DNA of 9,652 bases from Candidatus Parcubacteria bacterium (GCA_027039745.1 JALUMP010000074.1:1-9652); one strand, 5' to 3'; shown: positions 1-5,315, counted from the stretch's first letter. The notes: generated by a model from the letters alone, not told the origin. Numbers and translations are program-made.

Positions 1-213
1 TCGAATTGGTCTCTATGGAAAGAGCTGGTTAGGAACTTTAGTTCCTGCCAATCGCTAACTGCGATTACAAACACAAAAATTAGTAGTAAAACTAATATCG
101 CTCCATAAGTTATTTATTGTCGCCTGACAATAAAGTAAACTTGTGAGACAGTTTATATATATCTTTCTTAGTTCTCTTCGAAATAGGAGAATGGGAATCG
201 CTTGATTCTTTTT
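1..213 (+). ncRNA. Candidate structured RNA, unit A (5' end outside window)
   Basis: I see no supported ORF here, but many perfect inverted repeats in a row. AGGAAC/GTTCCT pairs at 31-36/41-46, AATCGC/GCGATT at 50-55/61-66, and ATTAGT/ACTAAT at 79-84/91-96. A 9-bp stem TTTATTGTC/GACAATAAA at 113-121/126-134 with a GCCT loop is enclosed by AAGTT/AACTT at 107-111/138-142. ATTGG (5-9) can pair with CCAAT (48-52) around the first hairpins, competing with part of the second. The block continues to a stem at 172-191, and hairpin GAATC-GCTT-GATTC (195-208) plus five T residues gives a terminator-like end. This density of helices points to a folded transcript. The strand is inferred from the T-runs. 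I do not recognise a known RNA family; large ornate phage RNAs of the GOLLD/ROOL kind, which often occur near tRNA genes, are only a speculation. Confidence 0.5.
195..213 (+). terminator. Terminator-like hairpin ending unit A
   Basis: A perfect 5-bp stem GAATC/GATTC with a GCTT loop is followed at once by TCTTTTTAA-like sequence. It lies three bases after the 7-bp hairpin at 172-191. On the minus strand no T-run follows, so it would work only for plus-strand transcription. Confidence 0.5.
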
Positions 214-245
214 AATACTTAATCTTTTGGTCTTATGATCAGGTT

Positions 246-383
246 TGATTAGGTTTTATATTTCGAGGATACTATCTCTGGCCATACGAATAATACTGAA
301 ACCTCTTCGTTTTGAAAGATTGAATAAAAAGATATTTTTAATTCTCCTGAAAATAGGAGAATGGAATTTTTTAATTCCTTTTT
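246..383 (+). ncRNA. Candidate structured RNA, unit B
   Basis: This is a second stem-loop block that ends like unit A. A possible -10, TATGAT at 234-239, would start a transcript near 246. AGGTTT (251-256) pairs with AAACCT (299-304), enclosing TTCG/CGAA (262-265/287-290). Then follow an 8-bp perfect hairpin ATTCTCCT/AGGAGAAT (341-348/355-362) and directly GGAATT-TTTT-AATTCC (363-378) with a T-run. The last two hairpins resemble those at 172-208 in order, sequence (AGGAGAATGG core) and distance to the T-run. The two blocks could be separate small RNAs or domains of one longer RNA. The strand and the 5' end are inferred. Confidence 0.4.
363..383 (+). terminator. Terminator-like hairpin ending unit B
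   Basis: GGAATT/AATTCC (6 bp, TTTT loop) is followed by CTTTTTA. It abuts the perfect 8-bp hairpin at 341-362. Being nearly symmetric, it could also help end the minus-strand gene at 391-576, though the T-run favours the plus strand. Confidence 0.55.
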
Positions 384-390
384 ACAGTTT

Positions 391-576
391 TTACCATCGT
401 CTTTTTGTTTTTTTATTAAATTCAAAAGCACGATAATCATTCTTTTTTGATTTTTTTGTGATCATTTTCTCAAATATTGGAGAAATATGTCCACATTCAA
501 CTCTACCACCTGAAATTGCAGATATACTTCTTAAAGCATATGCTCCACAAGCATCTGTACTGATTCGTCTTTTCAT
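391..576 (-). CDS. Small basic protein, unknown function
   Basis: The product has 61 residues and I do not recognise it. The ATG at 574-576 has AAGGA about eight bases upstream (585-589 on the plus strand), which supports both the gene and the start. The first 38 residues are mixed, with Cys10 and Cys28 and the run ISGGRVECGHISP (residues 21-33). The last 20 residues are rich in Lys, Arg and aromatics and end in KKTKRRW. There is no signal peptide or membrane segment. The basic tail suggests nucleic acid contact, and the cysteines could bind metal or form a disulfide, but neither is shown. It lies 86 bases downstream of the gene at 663-971 on the same strand, so the two may share a transcript. 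A shadow frame on the plus strand at 245-436 overlaps its end and is not a gene. Confidence 0.6.
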   Translation of the reverse strand: MKRRISTDACGAYALRSISAISGGRVECGHISPIFEKMITKKSKKNDYRAFEFNKKTKRRW

Positions 577-662
577 TTTTTATATCCTTCGATTTACTTA
601 GCTTTGTTTTTGTTGCTCTCTATTGTGTTATCTAATTTTTACACAAAAACACTTAATTATTA

Positions 663-971
663 CTAAGTATTTGGACCATAAATAACATTACAAGGTAATA
701 CTATTCTCGGTTCAGAGATTTCATTTCCATCTTTATCAAAAAATTGATCTTTTGTGAAAACATCAAAATTCTTGTCATCGCTAGGAATGGGGTTTCCGTC
801 TTTATCAGTATAAAAACCTAAAGAACGAATAACTCCTTTTTCATCTTCCTCTGAAACGAAGCCATGAACTTCAACTCCATAATGTTTCATAGTGCCTCTT
901 ATATCTTTCATTCTCTGAATAAATAATTCTCCTCTGCATAGTTCTTTCAACTTTTTCTCCTCTAAAACCAT
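663..971 (-). CDS. Hypothetical acidic 102-residue protein with two DKDGN motifs
   Basis: I do not recognise the family. The N-terminal third is helical and charged (residues 1-30). The rest looks beta-rich and contains DKDGN twice, at residues 56-60 and 79-83, each after an aromatic residue, which suggests a small internal duplication or repeated turns. Such Asp-rich loops can bind calcium, but the full EF-hand spacing is absent. No signal peptide or transmembrane segment is seen. The ATG at 969-971 lacks a clear Shine-Dalgarno sequence. A weak GAG lies 12 bases upstream, and the leader can pair with the start codon (see 967-1006). Translation could instead begin at Met21 or Met28, also without good sites. 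The gene diverges from the methyltransferase at 1182 and may be co-transcribed with the gene at 391-576. Confidence 0.55.
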   Translation of the reverse strand: MVLEEKKLKELCRGELFIQRMKDIRGTMKHYGVEVHGFVSEEDEKGVIRSLGFYTDKDGNPIPSDDKNFDVFTKDQFFDKDGNEISEPRIVLPCNVIYGPNT

Positions 972-1006
972 TTAAAATTTTACTCAAAAAAAAAGAGTAG
1001 AATGGT
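967..1006 (-). promoter_or_regulatory. Leader hairpin that can sequester a start codon
   Basis: In the predicted minus-strand leader, ACCATT (1006-1001) can pair with AATGGT (972-967), which contains the ATG of the 102-residue gene. Inside it TACTC (999-995) pairs with GAGTA (985-981) around a run of nine U residues. The helices are visible in the sequence; any regulatory effect is inference. Confidence 0.35.
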
Positions 1007-1012
1007 GATCAT

Positions 1013-1018
1013 ATTATA
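1013..1018 (-). promoter_or_regulatory. Minus-strand -10 (TATAAT) for the gene at 663-971
   Basis: A perfect TATAAT is read on the minus strand. No convincing -35 lies 16-18 bases upstream. A start about seven bases downstream would place the first nucleotide near 1006, exactly at the 5' arm of the leader hairpin. Confidence 0.45.
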
Positions 1019-1071
1019 AAGTTAGCATTAAATAATAAAAAGTTGACTTTTTAGAAAAATAATTCACTACT

Positions 1072-1088
1072 TTAACTCTCGAGATTAA
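1072..1088. promoter_or_regulatory. Palindrome in the methyltransferase upstream region, possible operator
   Basis: TTAACTCTCGAGATTAA has a perfect 8-bp core (TCTCGAGA, 1077-1084) flanked by TTAA on both sides. It lies between the two divergent genes, about 65 bases upstream of the methyltransferase -10. The methyltransferase carries an N-terminal helix-turn-helix, so autoregulation at this site is possible but not shown. Confidence 0.3.
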
Positions 1089-1153
1089 GAACTCCAGTTA
1101 TGGATATACTAAAAAATATTATTTTTTATATAAAATTTTAAGTTTTTTTATAG

Positions 1154-1159
1154 TATAAT
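1154..1159 (+). promoter_or_regulatory. -10 (TATAAT) for the methyltransferase gene
   Basis: TATAAT lies 22 bases before the ATG, with AT-rich DNA and no clear -35 upstream. A start near 1166 would give a leader of about 16 bases that still contains AAGG (1172-1175). Confidence 0.55.
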
Positions 1160-1181
1160 TGTATTAACAAAAAGGTTCATT

Positions 1182-2969
1182 ATGCATAATATATATAGAA
1201 AAATTGATTTTGAAATAAAGAAAAAATATGATTTTAGAATAAAACAAAAAGATTTAGTAAAAGCACTTGATTTGACGATACCAACATATAACAATTATAT
1301 GAATGGAAAAATTACAACAGGTGTTAAAACAATATTAGAAATGTTATCACCTCTTGATGACAAGACAATTGTAAGCATTGTTAGAGAGGCAAGTAAAAAC
1401 ACCTTAGAACAAAGATTAAACAAAACCTTTTCAGTTGTAAAAGAGAAAAACAATAAAAGTAGTTCTATTGATTTTGATAAATATTATGATTCAATATATC
1501 AATATGAAAAAGCTAAATATATGACGGAACATGGGAACAAAAAAGGAGTTGTATATACAAGCAGAGATATGGCTAGAAACATGCTAAAATTATTGAATCC
1601 TAATCCAGATGAAACACTTTGGGATCCTAGTGCAGGGGCAGGTGTTTTTGTTATAGCAGTCATTGAATTTATGTTGAATGAAAAAAAGTTAACTCCAGTT
1701 GAAATTCAAAATTATGTTGAATGTAATTTAACTATATCTGATATAAATGAAGATTCTATTAATTTTTTAGAAAAGCTAATGAAATCTTTATTTCAAACAG
1801 AATTTGGAATAAATGACATTAAACCAAATTGTCAAATCATAGATGCACTTTTAAATCAATGTTCTTATCATAATATTATTGCAAATCCTCCATATATAAG
1901 AACTAAAAATATAGATAAAACATATTTAGAGTTTTTACGAATGACATTTGATTCTTGCAGCCATGGAAACATAGATGTTTATTATGCATTTTTAGAAATG
2001 ATCAATAAATTTTCTGCAAAAAGTTGTACTGTAACTCCAAATTCATTTTTACATAATAACTCTGCAAAAATATTAAGAAATCAGCTAGCTCCTTTCATAA
2101 CCTATTTAAGAGATTATAAGGAAGATAAACAATTTGAAACAGCTAGTACATATACTGCTATTATGGTTTTAGACAAAAGAAATATTAGTGACACATTTAA
2201 ATATGCTGAATACAAAGAAAACTGGAGTGAAATTAACAGAACTAAATTAAATGAGAATAAATGGAATCTTTCATTTGAATGTGAAGAGTATGATTATAAT
2301 AAAAGAGAGACTCATTTTAAAGATATAGTAGATATTTATTCGGGTATTGCTACTTTGTCAGATAAGCATTATATTGTTAATAAATCAGATGATAATAGTA
2401 AATATTATGAAAAAGAATTTGATAATCAAGTTTATTTTATTGAAAAAGAACTATGTGTTAAATTTAAAAAAATAAGTAAAGATTTTGGAAAAACTGAAAA
2501 TGAAGAAAAATATATTATTTTCCCATATACCGATATAAATAAAATAATTCCAGAAAATGAAATGATGGAAAAATTTCCAATGGCATATGAATACTTATTA
2601 ATGATAAAACATCTTTTACTCAAAAGAGATAAAGGAAAAACATCAAAATATGATGCTTGGTATGCATATGGTCGCAGACAAGGTTTCAACTATGATTTTA
2701 CAGCAAAAGAAGGATATGTTGTTCCATTAGTGTATCCAGAGAATAATTTTATATATAAAGAGATAAGAGAAAATGAAAGATTTATTCATACTTCTGGCTA
2801 TATCCTTATTCCAAAAAAAGGTTATGAAGAAAAGGTTAAAAATATTTTAAAAAATGGAGATTTACATACTTATTTGAATTTATATGGAAAAAAAATGCCA
2901 GGAAAAAATATAAATTACAATAGATTAACTGCAACTTTATTAAAAGACTATCCTTATGAAATTGATTAA
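1182..2969 (+). CDS. Solitary N6-adenine DNA methyltransferase with N-terminal HTH and TaqI/Eco57I-like C-terminal part
   Basis: The enzyme should transfer a methyl group from S-adenosylmethionine to the N6 of adenine in a specific DNA site. Residues 18-45 (KQKDLVKALDLTIPTYNNYMNGK region) look like a XRE/lambda-repressor-type helix-turn-helix. Motif X lies near GVVYTSRDMA (122-131). Motif I, the SAM-binding DPSAGAGVF, is at 148-156. An acidic motif II-like SDIN is at 186-189. Motif IV, the catalytic NPPY, is at 235-238. The order X-I-IV with a long C-terminal part (about 380-595) that should hold the target recognition domain is typical of the gamma class. I see no PD-(D/E)xK endonuclease domain, and no restriction gene is beside it, so it looks like an orphan methylase. 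Its partner could lie outside the window. The ATG is preceded by AAGG at good spacing. Codons are strongly AT-biased. It converges on the tRNA array. Confidence 0.88.
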   Translation: MHNIYRKIDFEIKKKYDFRIKQKDLVKALDLTIPTYNNYMNGKITTGVKTILEMLSPLDDKTIVSIVREASKNTLEQRLNKTFSVVKEKNNKSSSIDFDKYYDSIYQYEKAKYMTEHGNKKGVVYTSRDMARNMLKLLNPNPDETLWDPSAGAGVFVIAVIEFMLNEKKLTPVEIQNYVECNLTISDINEDSINFLEKLMKSLFQTEFGINDIKPNCQIIDALLNQCSYHNIIANPPYIRTKNIDKTYLEFLRMTFDSCSHGNIDVYYAFLEMINKFSAKSCTVTPNSFLHNNSAKILRNQLAPFITYLRDYKEDKQFETASTYTAIMVLDKRNISDTFKYAEYKENWSEINRTKLNENKWNLSFECEEYDYNKRETHFKDIVDIYSGIATLSDKHYIVNKSDDNSKYYEKEFDNQVYFIEKELCVKFKKISKDFGKTENEEKYIIFPYTDINKIIPENEMMEKFPMAYEYLLMIKHLLLKRDKGKTSKYDAWYAYGRRQGFNYDFTAKEGYVVPLVYPENNFIYKEIRENERFIHTSGYILIPKKGYEEKVKNILKNGDLHTYLNLYGKKMPGKNINYNRLTATLLKDYPYEID

Positions 2970-2995
2970 GTGTTTTGAAAAGAAATAAAGAATGA

Positions 2996-3071
2996 TGGAG
3001 CTGAATGTCAGGATCGAACTGACGGCATCTTCATTACAAGTGAAGTGCTCTACCATCTGAGCTAATTCAGC
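2996..3071 (-). tRNA. tRNA-Thr (TGT)
   Basis: The cloverleaf has acceptor GCTGAAT/ATTCAGC, anticodon stem CTTCA/TGAAG with loop CTTGTAA, T-stem GTCAG/CTGAC and loop TTCGATC. Discriminator T73 and an encoded CCA are present. It is the last tRNA of the array, 6 bases after tRNA-Gly. No clear terminator hairpin follows before the convergent methyltransferase end at 2969. Confidence 0.95.
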
Positions 3072-3077
3072 AAATTT

Positions 3078-3153
3078 TGGAGCGGGCAAAGGGATTCGAA
3101 CCCTCGACATCCTGTTTGGAAGACAGAAACTCTAGCCACTGAGTTATACCCGC
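3078..3153 (-). tRNA. tRNA-Gly (TCC)
   Basis: Acceptor GCGGGTA pairs with TGCCCGC (one G-T). The anticodon loop is CTTCCAA, giving anticodon TCC. The T-loop is TTCGAAT with stem GAGGG/CCCTT. T73 and CCA are encoded. The length is 76 nt. Confidence 0.95.
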
Positions 3154-3184
3154 AAATATTAATAAAAGTTAATTTAACATTTCA

Positions 3185-3261
3185 TGGTCGTTCTTCAAAG
3201 ACTTGAACTTCGGACATCTCGATTATCGGTCGAGTGCTCTAACCAACTGAGCTAAAGAACG
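3185..3261 (-). tRNA. tRNA-Ile (GAT)
   Basis: The acceptor is CGTTCTT/AAGAACG, starting with C1-G72, which is uncommon. The anticodon stem CTCGA/TCGAG encloses loop CCGATAA, giving anticodon GAT. The T-stem CGAAG/CTTTG contains a G-T pair. A73 and CCA are encoded. The length is 77 nt. Confidence 0.94.
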
Positions 3262-3275
3262 ATGAATATTAAAAA

Positions 3276-3364
3276 TGGTGGAGAGACCTGGATTCGAACC
3301 AGGAGTCCATAAAAGAAACTGGGTTACAGCCAGCTTACCTGCCATTAGTAGTGATTACCTCTCC
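3276..3364 (-). tRNA. tRNA-Tyr (GTA), class II with long variable arm
   Basis: Acceptor GGAGAGG pairs with TCTCTCC (last pair G-T). The anticodon stem GCTGG/CCAGT encloses loop CTGTAAC, giving anticodon GTA. A long variable arm lies between the anticodon and T arms, as expected for bacterial tRNA-Tyr. T-stem CCTGG/CCAGG, A73 and CCA are present. The length is 89 nt. Confidence 0.94.
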
Positions 3365-3389
3365 ATTTAATTTGACATTTATATTTTTT

Positions 3390-3466
3390 TGGCGATCCCT
3401 ACGAGATTCGAACTCGTGACCTTCTGGCTGACAACCAGACATTCTAACCAACTGAACTAAGAGATC
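3390..3466 (-). tRNA. tRNA-Asp (GTC)
   Basis: Acceptor GATCTCT pairs with AGGGATC using a T-G pair at 5-68. The anticodon stem TCTGG/CCAGA encloses loop TTGTCAG, giving anticodon GTC. G73, an identity base for aspartate, precedes the encoded CCA. The length is 77 nt. Confidence 0.94.
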
Positions 3467-3477
3467 ATTTTTTATTT

Positions 3478-3552
3478 TGGTAATGCATAGGAGATTCGAA
3501 CTCCTGTAAACAGGTCGAAAACCTATTATCCTAACCACTAGATGAATGCATC
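3478..3552 (-). tRNA. tRNA-Glu (TTC)
   Basis: Acceptor GATGCAT pairs with ATGCATT, so the first pair is G1-T72, a wobble. The anticodon stem ATAGG/CCTGT encloses loop TTTTCGA, giving anticodon TTC. The D-arm TCTAGTGGTTAGGA is typical of tRNA-Glu. A73 and CCA are encoded. The length is 75 nt. Confidence 0.93.
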
Positions 3553-3561
3553 ATATTTTTT

Positions 3562-3639
3562 TGGTTGCGGAAGAATGGATTCGAACCATCGATGTCTGGG
3601 TCATGAACCCAGTAAGCTACCTGACTGCTTTATTCCGCA
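3562..3639 (-). tRNA. Initiator-like tRNA-Met (CAT) with unusual details
   Basis: The anticodon loop TTCATGA gives CAT. Initiator marks are present: three G-C pairs in the anticodon stem (CTGGG/CCCAG), an A11-T24 pair in D-stem AAGC/GCTT, and the 3' end CCGCAACCA. Three points are odd. The acceptor can form a T1-A72 pair (TGCGGAA/TTCCGCA), where bacterial initiators usually have a C1-A72 mismatch. One extra C lies between the T-stem and the acceptor, making 78 nt. Position 37 is G, not A. It is the first tRNA of the array and could be a second, diverged initiator. If the 5' end is placed at G3638 instead, the CCA end no longer fits. Confidence 0.85.
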
Positions 3640-3677
3640 TATATATTTAAATGATTTTTAAATGAAGTTTTTTGAAT

Positions 3678-3722
3678 ACCCCCAAATGAAAATCATTTAG
3701 GGTGTTTGAAGGCTACCCTAAA
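3678..3722 (-). promoter_or_regulatory. Two competing hairpins between the 36-residue ORF and the tRNA array
   Basis: TTTAGGGT (3696-3703) pairs perfectly over 8 bp with ACCCTAAA (3715-3722), which includes the stop codon of the upstream ORF. The same bases can instead pair downstream: AAATGA (3684-3689) with TCATTT (3693-3698), extended by ACCC/GGGT. The two structures exclude each other. This could be an attenuator, a processing site or a terminator. No long T-run follows, so a simple terminator is not convincing. Confidence 0.4.
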
Positions 3723-3828
3723 CTAAATTTTCATCCTCAATCTCATAAGAAATTGTGTTTTCATAACCACAAGTATCCGTTAGAATATCAGTACCGATAA
3801 TGTTAATATCAAATGTATTTACTTTCAT
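3718..3828 (-). CDS. 36-residue acidic small ORF upstream of the tRNA array
   Basis: The ATG at 3826-3828 has a strong AAAGGAA site (3834-3840) at good spacing, which is the main support. The product begins MKVNTFDINIIGTD, is acidic, has one Cys near residue 20 and ends EDENLV. It has no hydrophobic segment. I do not recognise it. The stop codon lies inside a perfect 8-bp stem that competes with a second hairpin, and the first tRNA begins 78 bases further on, so the ORF may be a translated leader of the tRNA transcript. No good promoter was found in the AT-rich DNA at 3829-3999, which holds no other gene. It could also be an independent small protein or a chance frame with a good ribosome site. 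Confidence 0.5.
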   Translation of the reverse strand: MKVNTFDINIIGTDILTDTCGYENTISYEIEDENLV

Positions 3829-3999
3829 AACTTTTCCTTTTGGTTTTTAGTTTTTAATAGTTAAACAAGAAATTATCTTATTTAGATGTTGAAAGTATTA
3901 CGTTATTAACCTTAAAACAATATAAAATATTTAAAAAAATACAAAATTCTTTTTATAATCTCTTTTTTTAAAATAAATTATATTTTAATATGTTGTATA

Positions 4000-4431
4000 T
4001 TATTTTTTTTTATTTTTCTTTATTTCATTTTGAATATAAAAAGACAAATTGTAAGGGGTATCTTCATTTTTAAAATCAGAAATCATTTTTTGTATGTGAT
4101 ATGGACTATAAGAAGAAAAAGTAGGAATTTCTTTGTGAATTTTTTTTAAAAGTTCATCTTTATATGGTTTTTCAATAATGAAATTTTTAGAAAAGATATA
4201 GAGTGCGACAAAAATAAAACTTGACATAAATAGGAAAGAGATAGATGTGTAAGAAGATTCACTAAATAGAAATTGAGAAATATAATTTGCTACAAAAAAG
4301 CAAGTGCTCATAACAAAGATTACGGAGAGTAAAGGATGATTGTCTATAAAAGTTCCTTTTTTACCATGAAGAAGCAAAGATGGACTTGTTTTAATTTCTA
4401 TATATCTTTCAATTGTATCATTTAATAGCAT
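4000..4431 (-). CDS. Small membrane protein with two transmembrane helices, unknown function
   Basis: The product has 143 residues. Residues 1-31 are polar, followed by two hydrophobic stretches at about 34-56 and 63-81 with a short SESSYTS loop, then a charged C-terminal domain (82-143) ending in a Lys-rich tail. Two helices with a short loop predict that both ends lie on the same side, probably the cytoplasm, because the C-terminal part is rich in Lys. No family is recognised. The ATG has AAAGGA about seven bases upstream. A promoter fits well (TTGTTT, 16 bases, TATAAT at 4452-4479), giving a very short leader. The gene diverges from the 218-residue orphan. No clear terminator hairpin follows it. 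It may be an inner-membrane accessory or immunity-type protein, but nothing visible decides this. Confidence 0.68.
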   Translation of the reverse strand: MLLNDTIERYIEIKTSPSLLLHGKKGTFIDNHPLLSVIFVMSTCFFVANYISQFLFSESSYTSISFLFMSSFIFVALYIFSKNFIIEKPYKDELLKKIHKEIPTFSSYSPYHIQKMISDFKNEDTPYNLSFYIQNEIKKNKKK

Positions 4432-4451
4432 TGTTTTTTCCTTTTTTTGTA

Positions 4452-4479
4452 ATTATAACAGAAAAGAATAAAAAAACAA
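4452..4479 (-). promoter_or_regulatory. Promoter of the membrane-protein gene
   Basis: On the minus strand, TTGTTT (4479-4474) and TATAAT (4457-4452) are separated by 16 bases. The predicted start near 4445 leaves a leader of about 14 bases containing the AAAGGA ribosome site. Confidence 0.6.
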
Positions 4480-4501
4480 GATATATTTTTACTATGTATT
4501 A

Positions 4502-4530
4502 TTGACTTATTTATTTTTTTACTGTATAAT
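4502..4530 (+). promoter_or_regulatory. Near-consensus sigma-70 promoter of the 218-residue gene
   Basis: TTGACT (4502-4507) and TATAAT (4525-4530) are exactly 17 bases apart, the best promoter in the window. Two more TATAAT hexamers follow at 4581-4586 and 4604-4609, so the gene may have several starts. The leader from the first start would be about 120 bases and very A/T-rich. Confidence 0.75.
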
Positions 4531-4656
4531 ACATTTATCATTATGAAAGGAAAATCTTTTTTTAAAAAAAAATGATCTTTTATAATAAAGAGTAAAGTTT
4601 TTCTATAATACCATTTAGAATTACTTAAAACAAAACAAAAAACACAGGAGAAAATC

Positions 4657-5313
4657 ATGGCAAAAGTTAAAGTAAACAAAGGTGACATCAAGGCAGCAAA
4701 AGATAAATTGGTGAAACAAGCGAAAAAAGAAGAAGCAATTGAAATTGCAAAATCAGAACTTTCAGAAGATTTGAAGTCAGCAAAACTTAGACCTGCAGTT
4801 GTTGCAAATATTAGTAAGTTGATGGATGAAAACTATTGGACCTACTATTATTCTAAAAAAGAATTAAAGGCAATCGTTGAAAGTTGGACTAATGTAGTCA
4901 TTGAACTAAAAGCAGTTGAGCAAGAAGGTGATGAAGTGACAATTGATTGGAATGTCGCTCCTCGTCCAGAAACTGACAAAGTAGATTATTGGGAAGGAAT
5001 TCCTCAAATCTTTGTTGAGCGAACAAGTGCTGGTAAAGATGGTCTTGAACATGCATTGTTATTGGTTGCAAAACTCGCTAGCAATCAGCAATTGCGTGAT
5101 ACACAAAATTGGAATGATTCTGATAAAACCTCTTGGTATGCAGTTGCACAAGATGCAATTCGCTTAACAAAAGGAGCAAAAACAAAAGATATCAATGGAG
5201 TTATCATTCCTGCGATTTCTTCTGGATGGGAACCAGACAGTTCTGATCCTAAAAAATGGACTAAGCAATTAAAAGGGTATGCAAACACTCTCTTAGCTGC
5301 TGCAAAGCTCTAA
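4657..5313 (+). CDS. Trp-rich 218-residue orphan protein, likely strongly expressed
   Basis: I do not recognise this protein. Residues 1-45 are a Lys/Glu/Ala-rich helix (many KKEE-type pairs). The remainder is mixed, with eight tryptophans (residues 61, 77, 98, 112, 152, 160, 191, 201), a short beta-like part (VTIDWNV, 94-100) and an Ala/Leu-rich C-terminus. There is no signal peptide or membrane segment, so it should be cytoplasmic. The ATG at 4657 has a clear AGGAG seven bases upstream. It stands alone, with a near-consensus promoter and a strong terminator, so high expression is likely. Its base composition is less AT-rich than its neighbours, which fits either high expression or transfer. 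The basic helical start suggests contact with nucleic acid or another protein. A structural or nucleoid-type role is possible but unproven. Confidence 0.85.
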   Translation: MAKVKVNKGDIKAAKDKLVKQAKKEEAIEIAKSELSEDLKSAKLRPAVVANISKLMDENYWTYYYSKKELKAIVESWTNVVIELKAVEQEGDEVTIDWNVAPRPETDKVDYWEGIPQIFVERTSAGKDGLEHALLLVAKLASNQQLRDTQNWNDSDKTSWYAVAQDAIRLTKGAKTKDINGVIIPAISSGWEPDSSDPKKWTKQLKGYANTLLAAAKL

Positions 5314-5315
5314 TA

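Noticed and set aside
1..111. Frame open from the window edge (37 codons, ending in TAA at 109-111 region) as a possible C-terminus of a gene, for example another TnpB
   Set aside because: No TnpB zinc-ribbon or DRDxNAA motif is visible and no right-end hairpin follows. The stem-loops explain the sequence better.
172..208. AGGAG followed by ATGG in both left-hand modules as start sites of short peptides
   Set aside because: The spacing between AGGAG and ATG is only one to two bases, the first frame ends after four codons, and the sequence is better explained by the hairpins.
1..213. tmRNA, RNase P RNA or group I/II intron
   Set aside because: No tag-peptide frame with tRNA-like ends, no RNase P core sequences, and no intron domain V or group I core could be found.
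245..436. Plus-strand frame of 63 codons
   Set aside because: It starts with TTG, lacks a ribosome site and runs straight through the hairpins at 341-383. The composition is that of translated AT-rich noncoding DNA.
663..971. EF-hand calcium-binding protein
   Set aside because: DKDGN occurs twice, but the DxDxDG loop spacing and flanking helices of an EF-hand are absent.
3335..3538. Minus-strand frame of 67 codons across tRNA genes
   Set aside because: It is translated tRNA sequence (Tyr, Asp and Glu genes).
4543..4575. Ten-codon leader ORF (MKGKSFFKKK) upstream of the 218-residue gene
   Set aside because: It begins within a few bases of the predicted transcript start with no room for a ribosome site, and its codons are A/T runs.
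4422..4691. Minus-strand frame of 89 codons
   Set aside because: It covers the divergent promoter region and the start of the 218-residue gene, and has no ribosome site. Its hydrophobic look comes from reading A/T runs.
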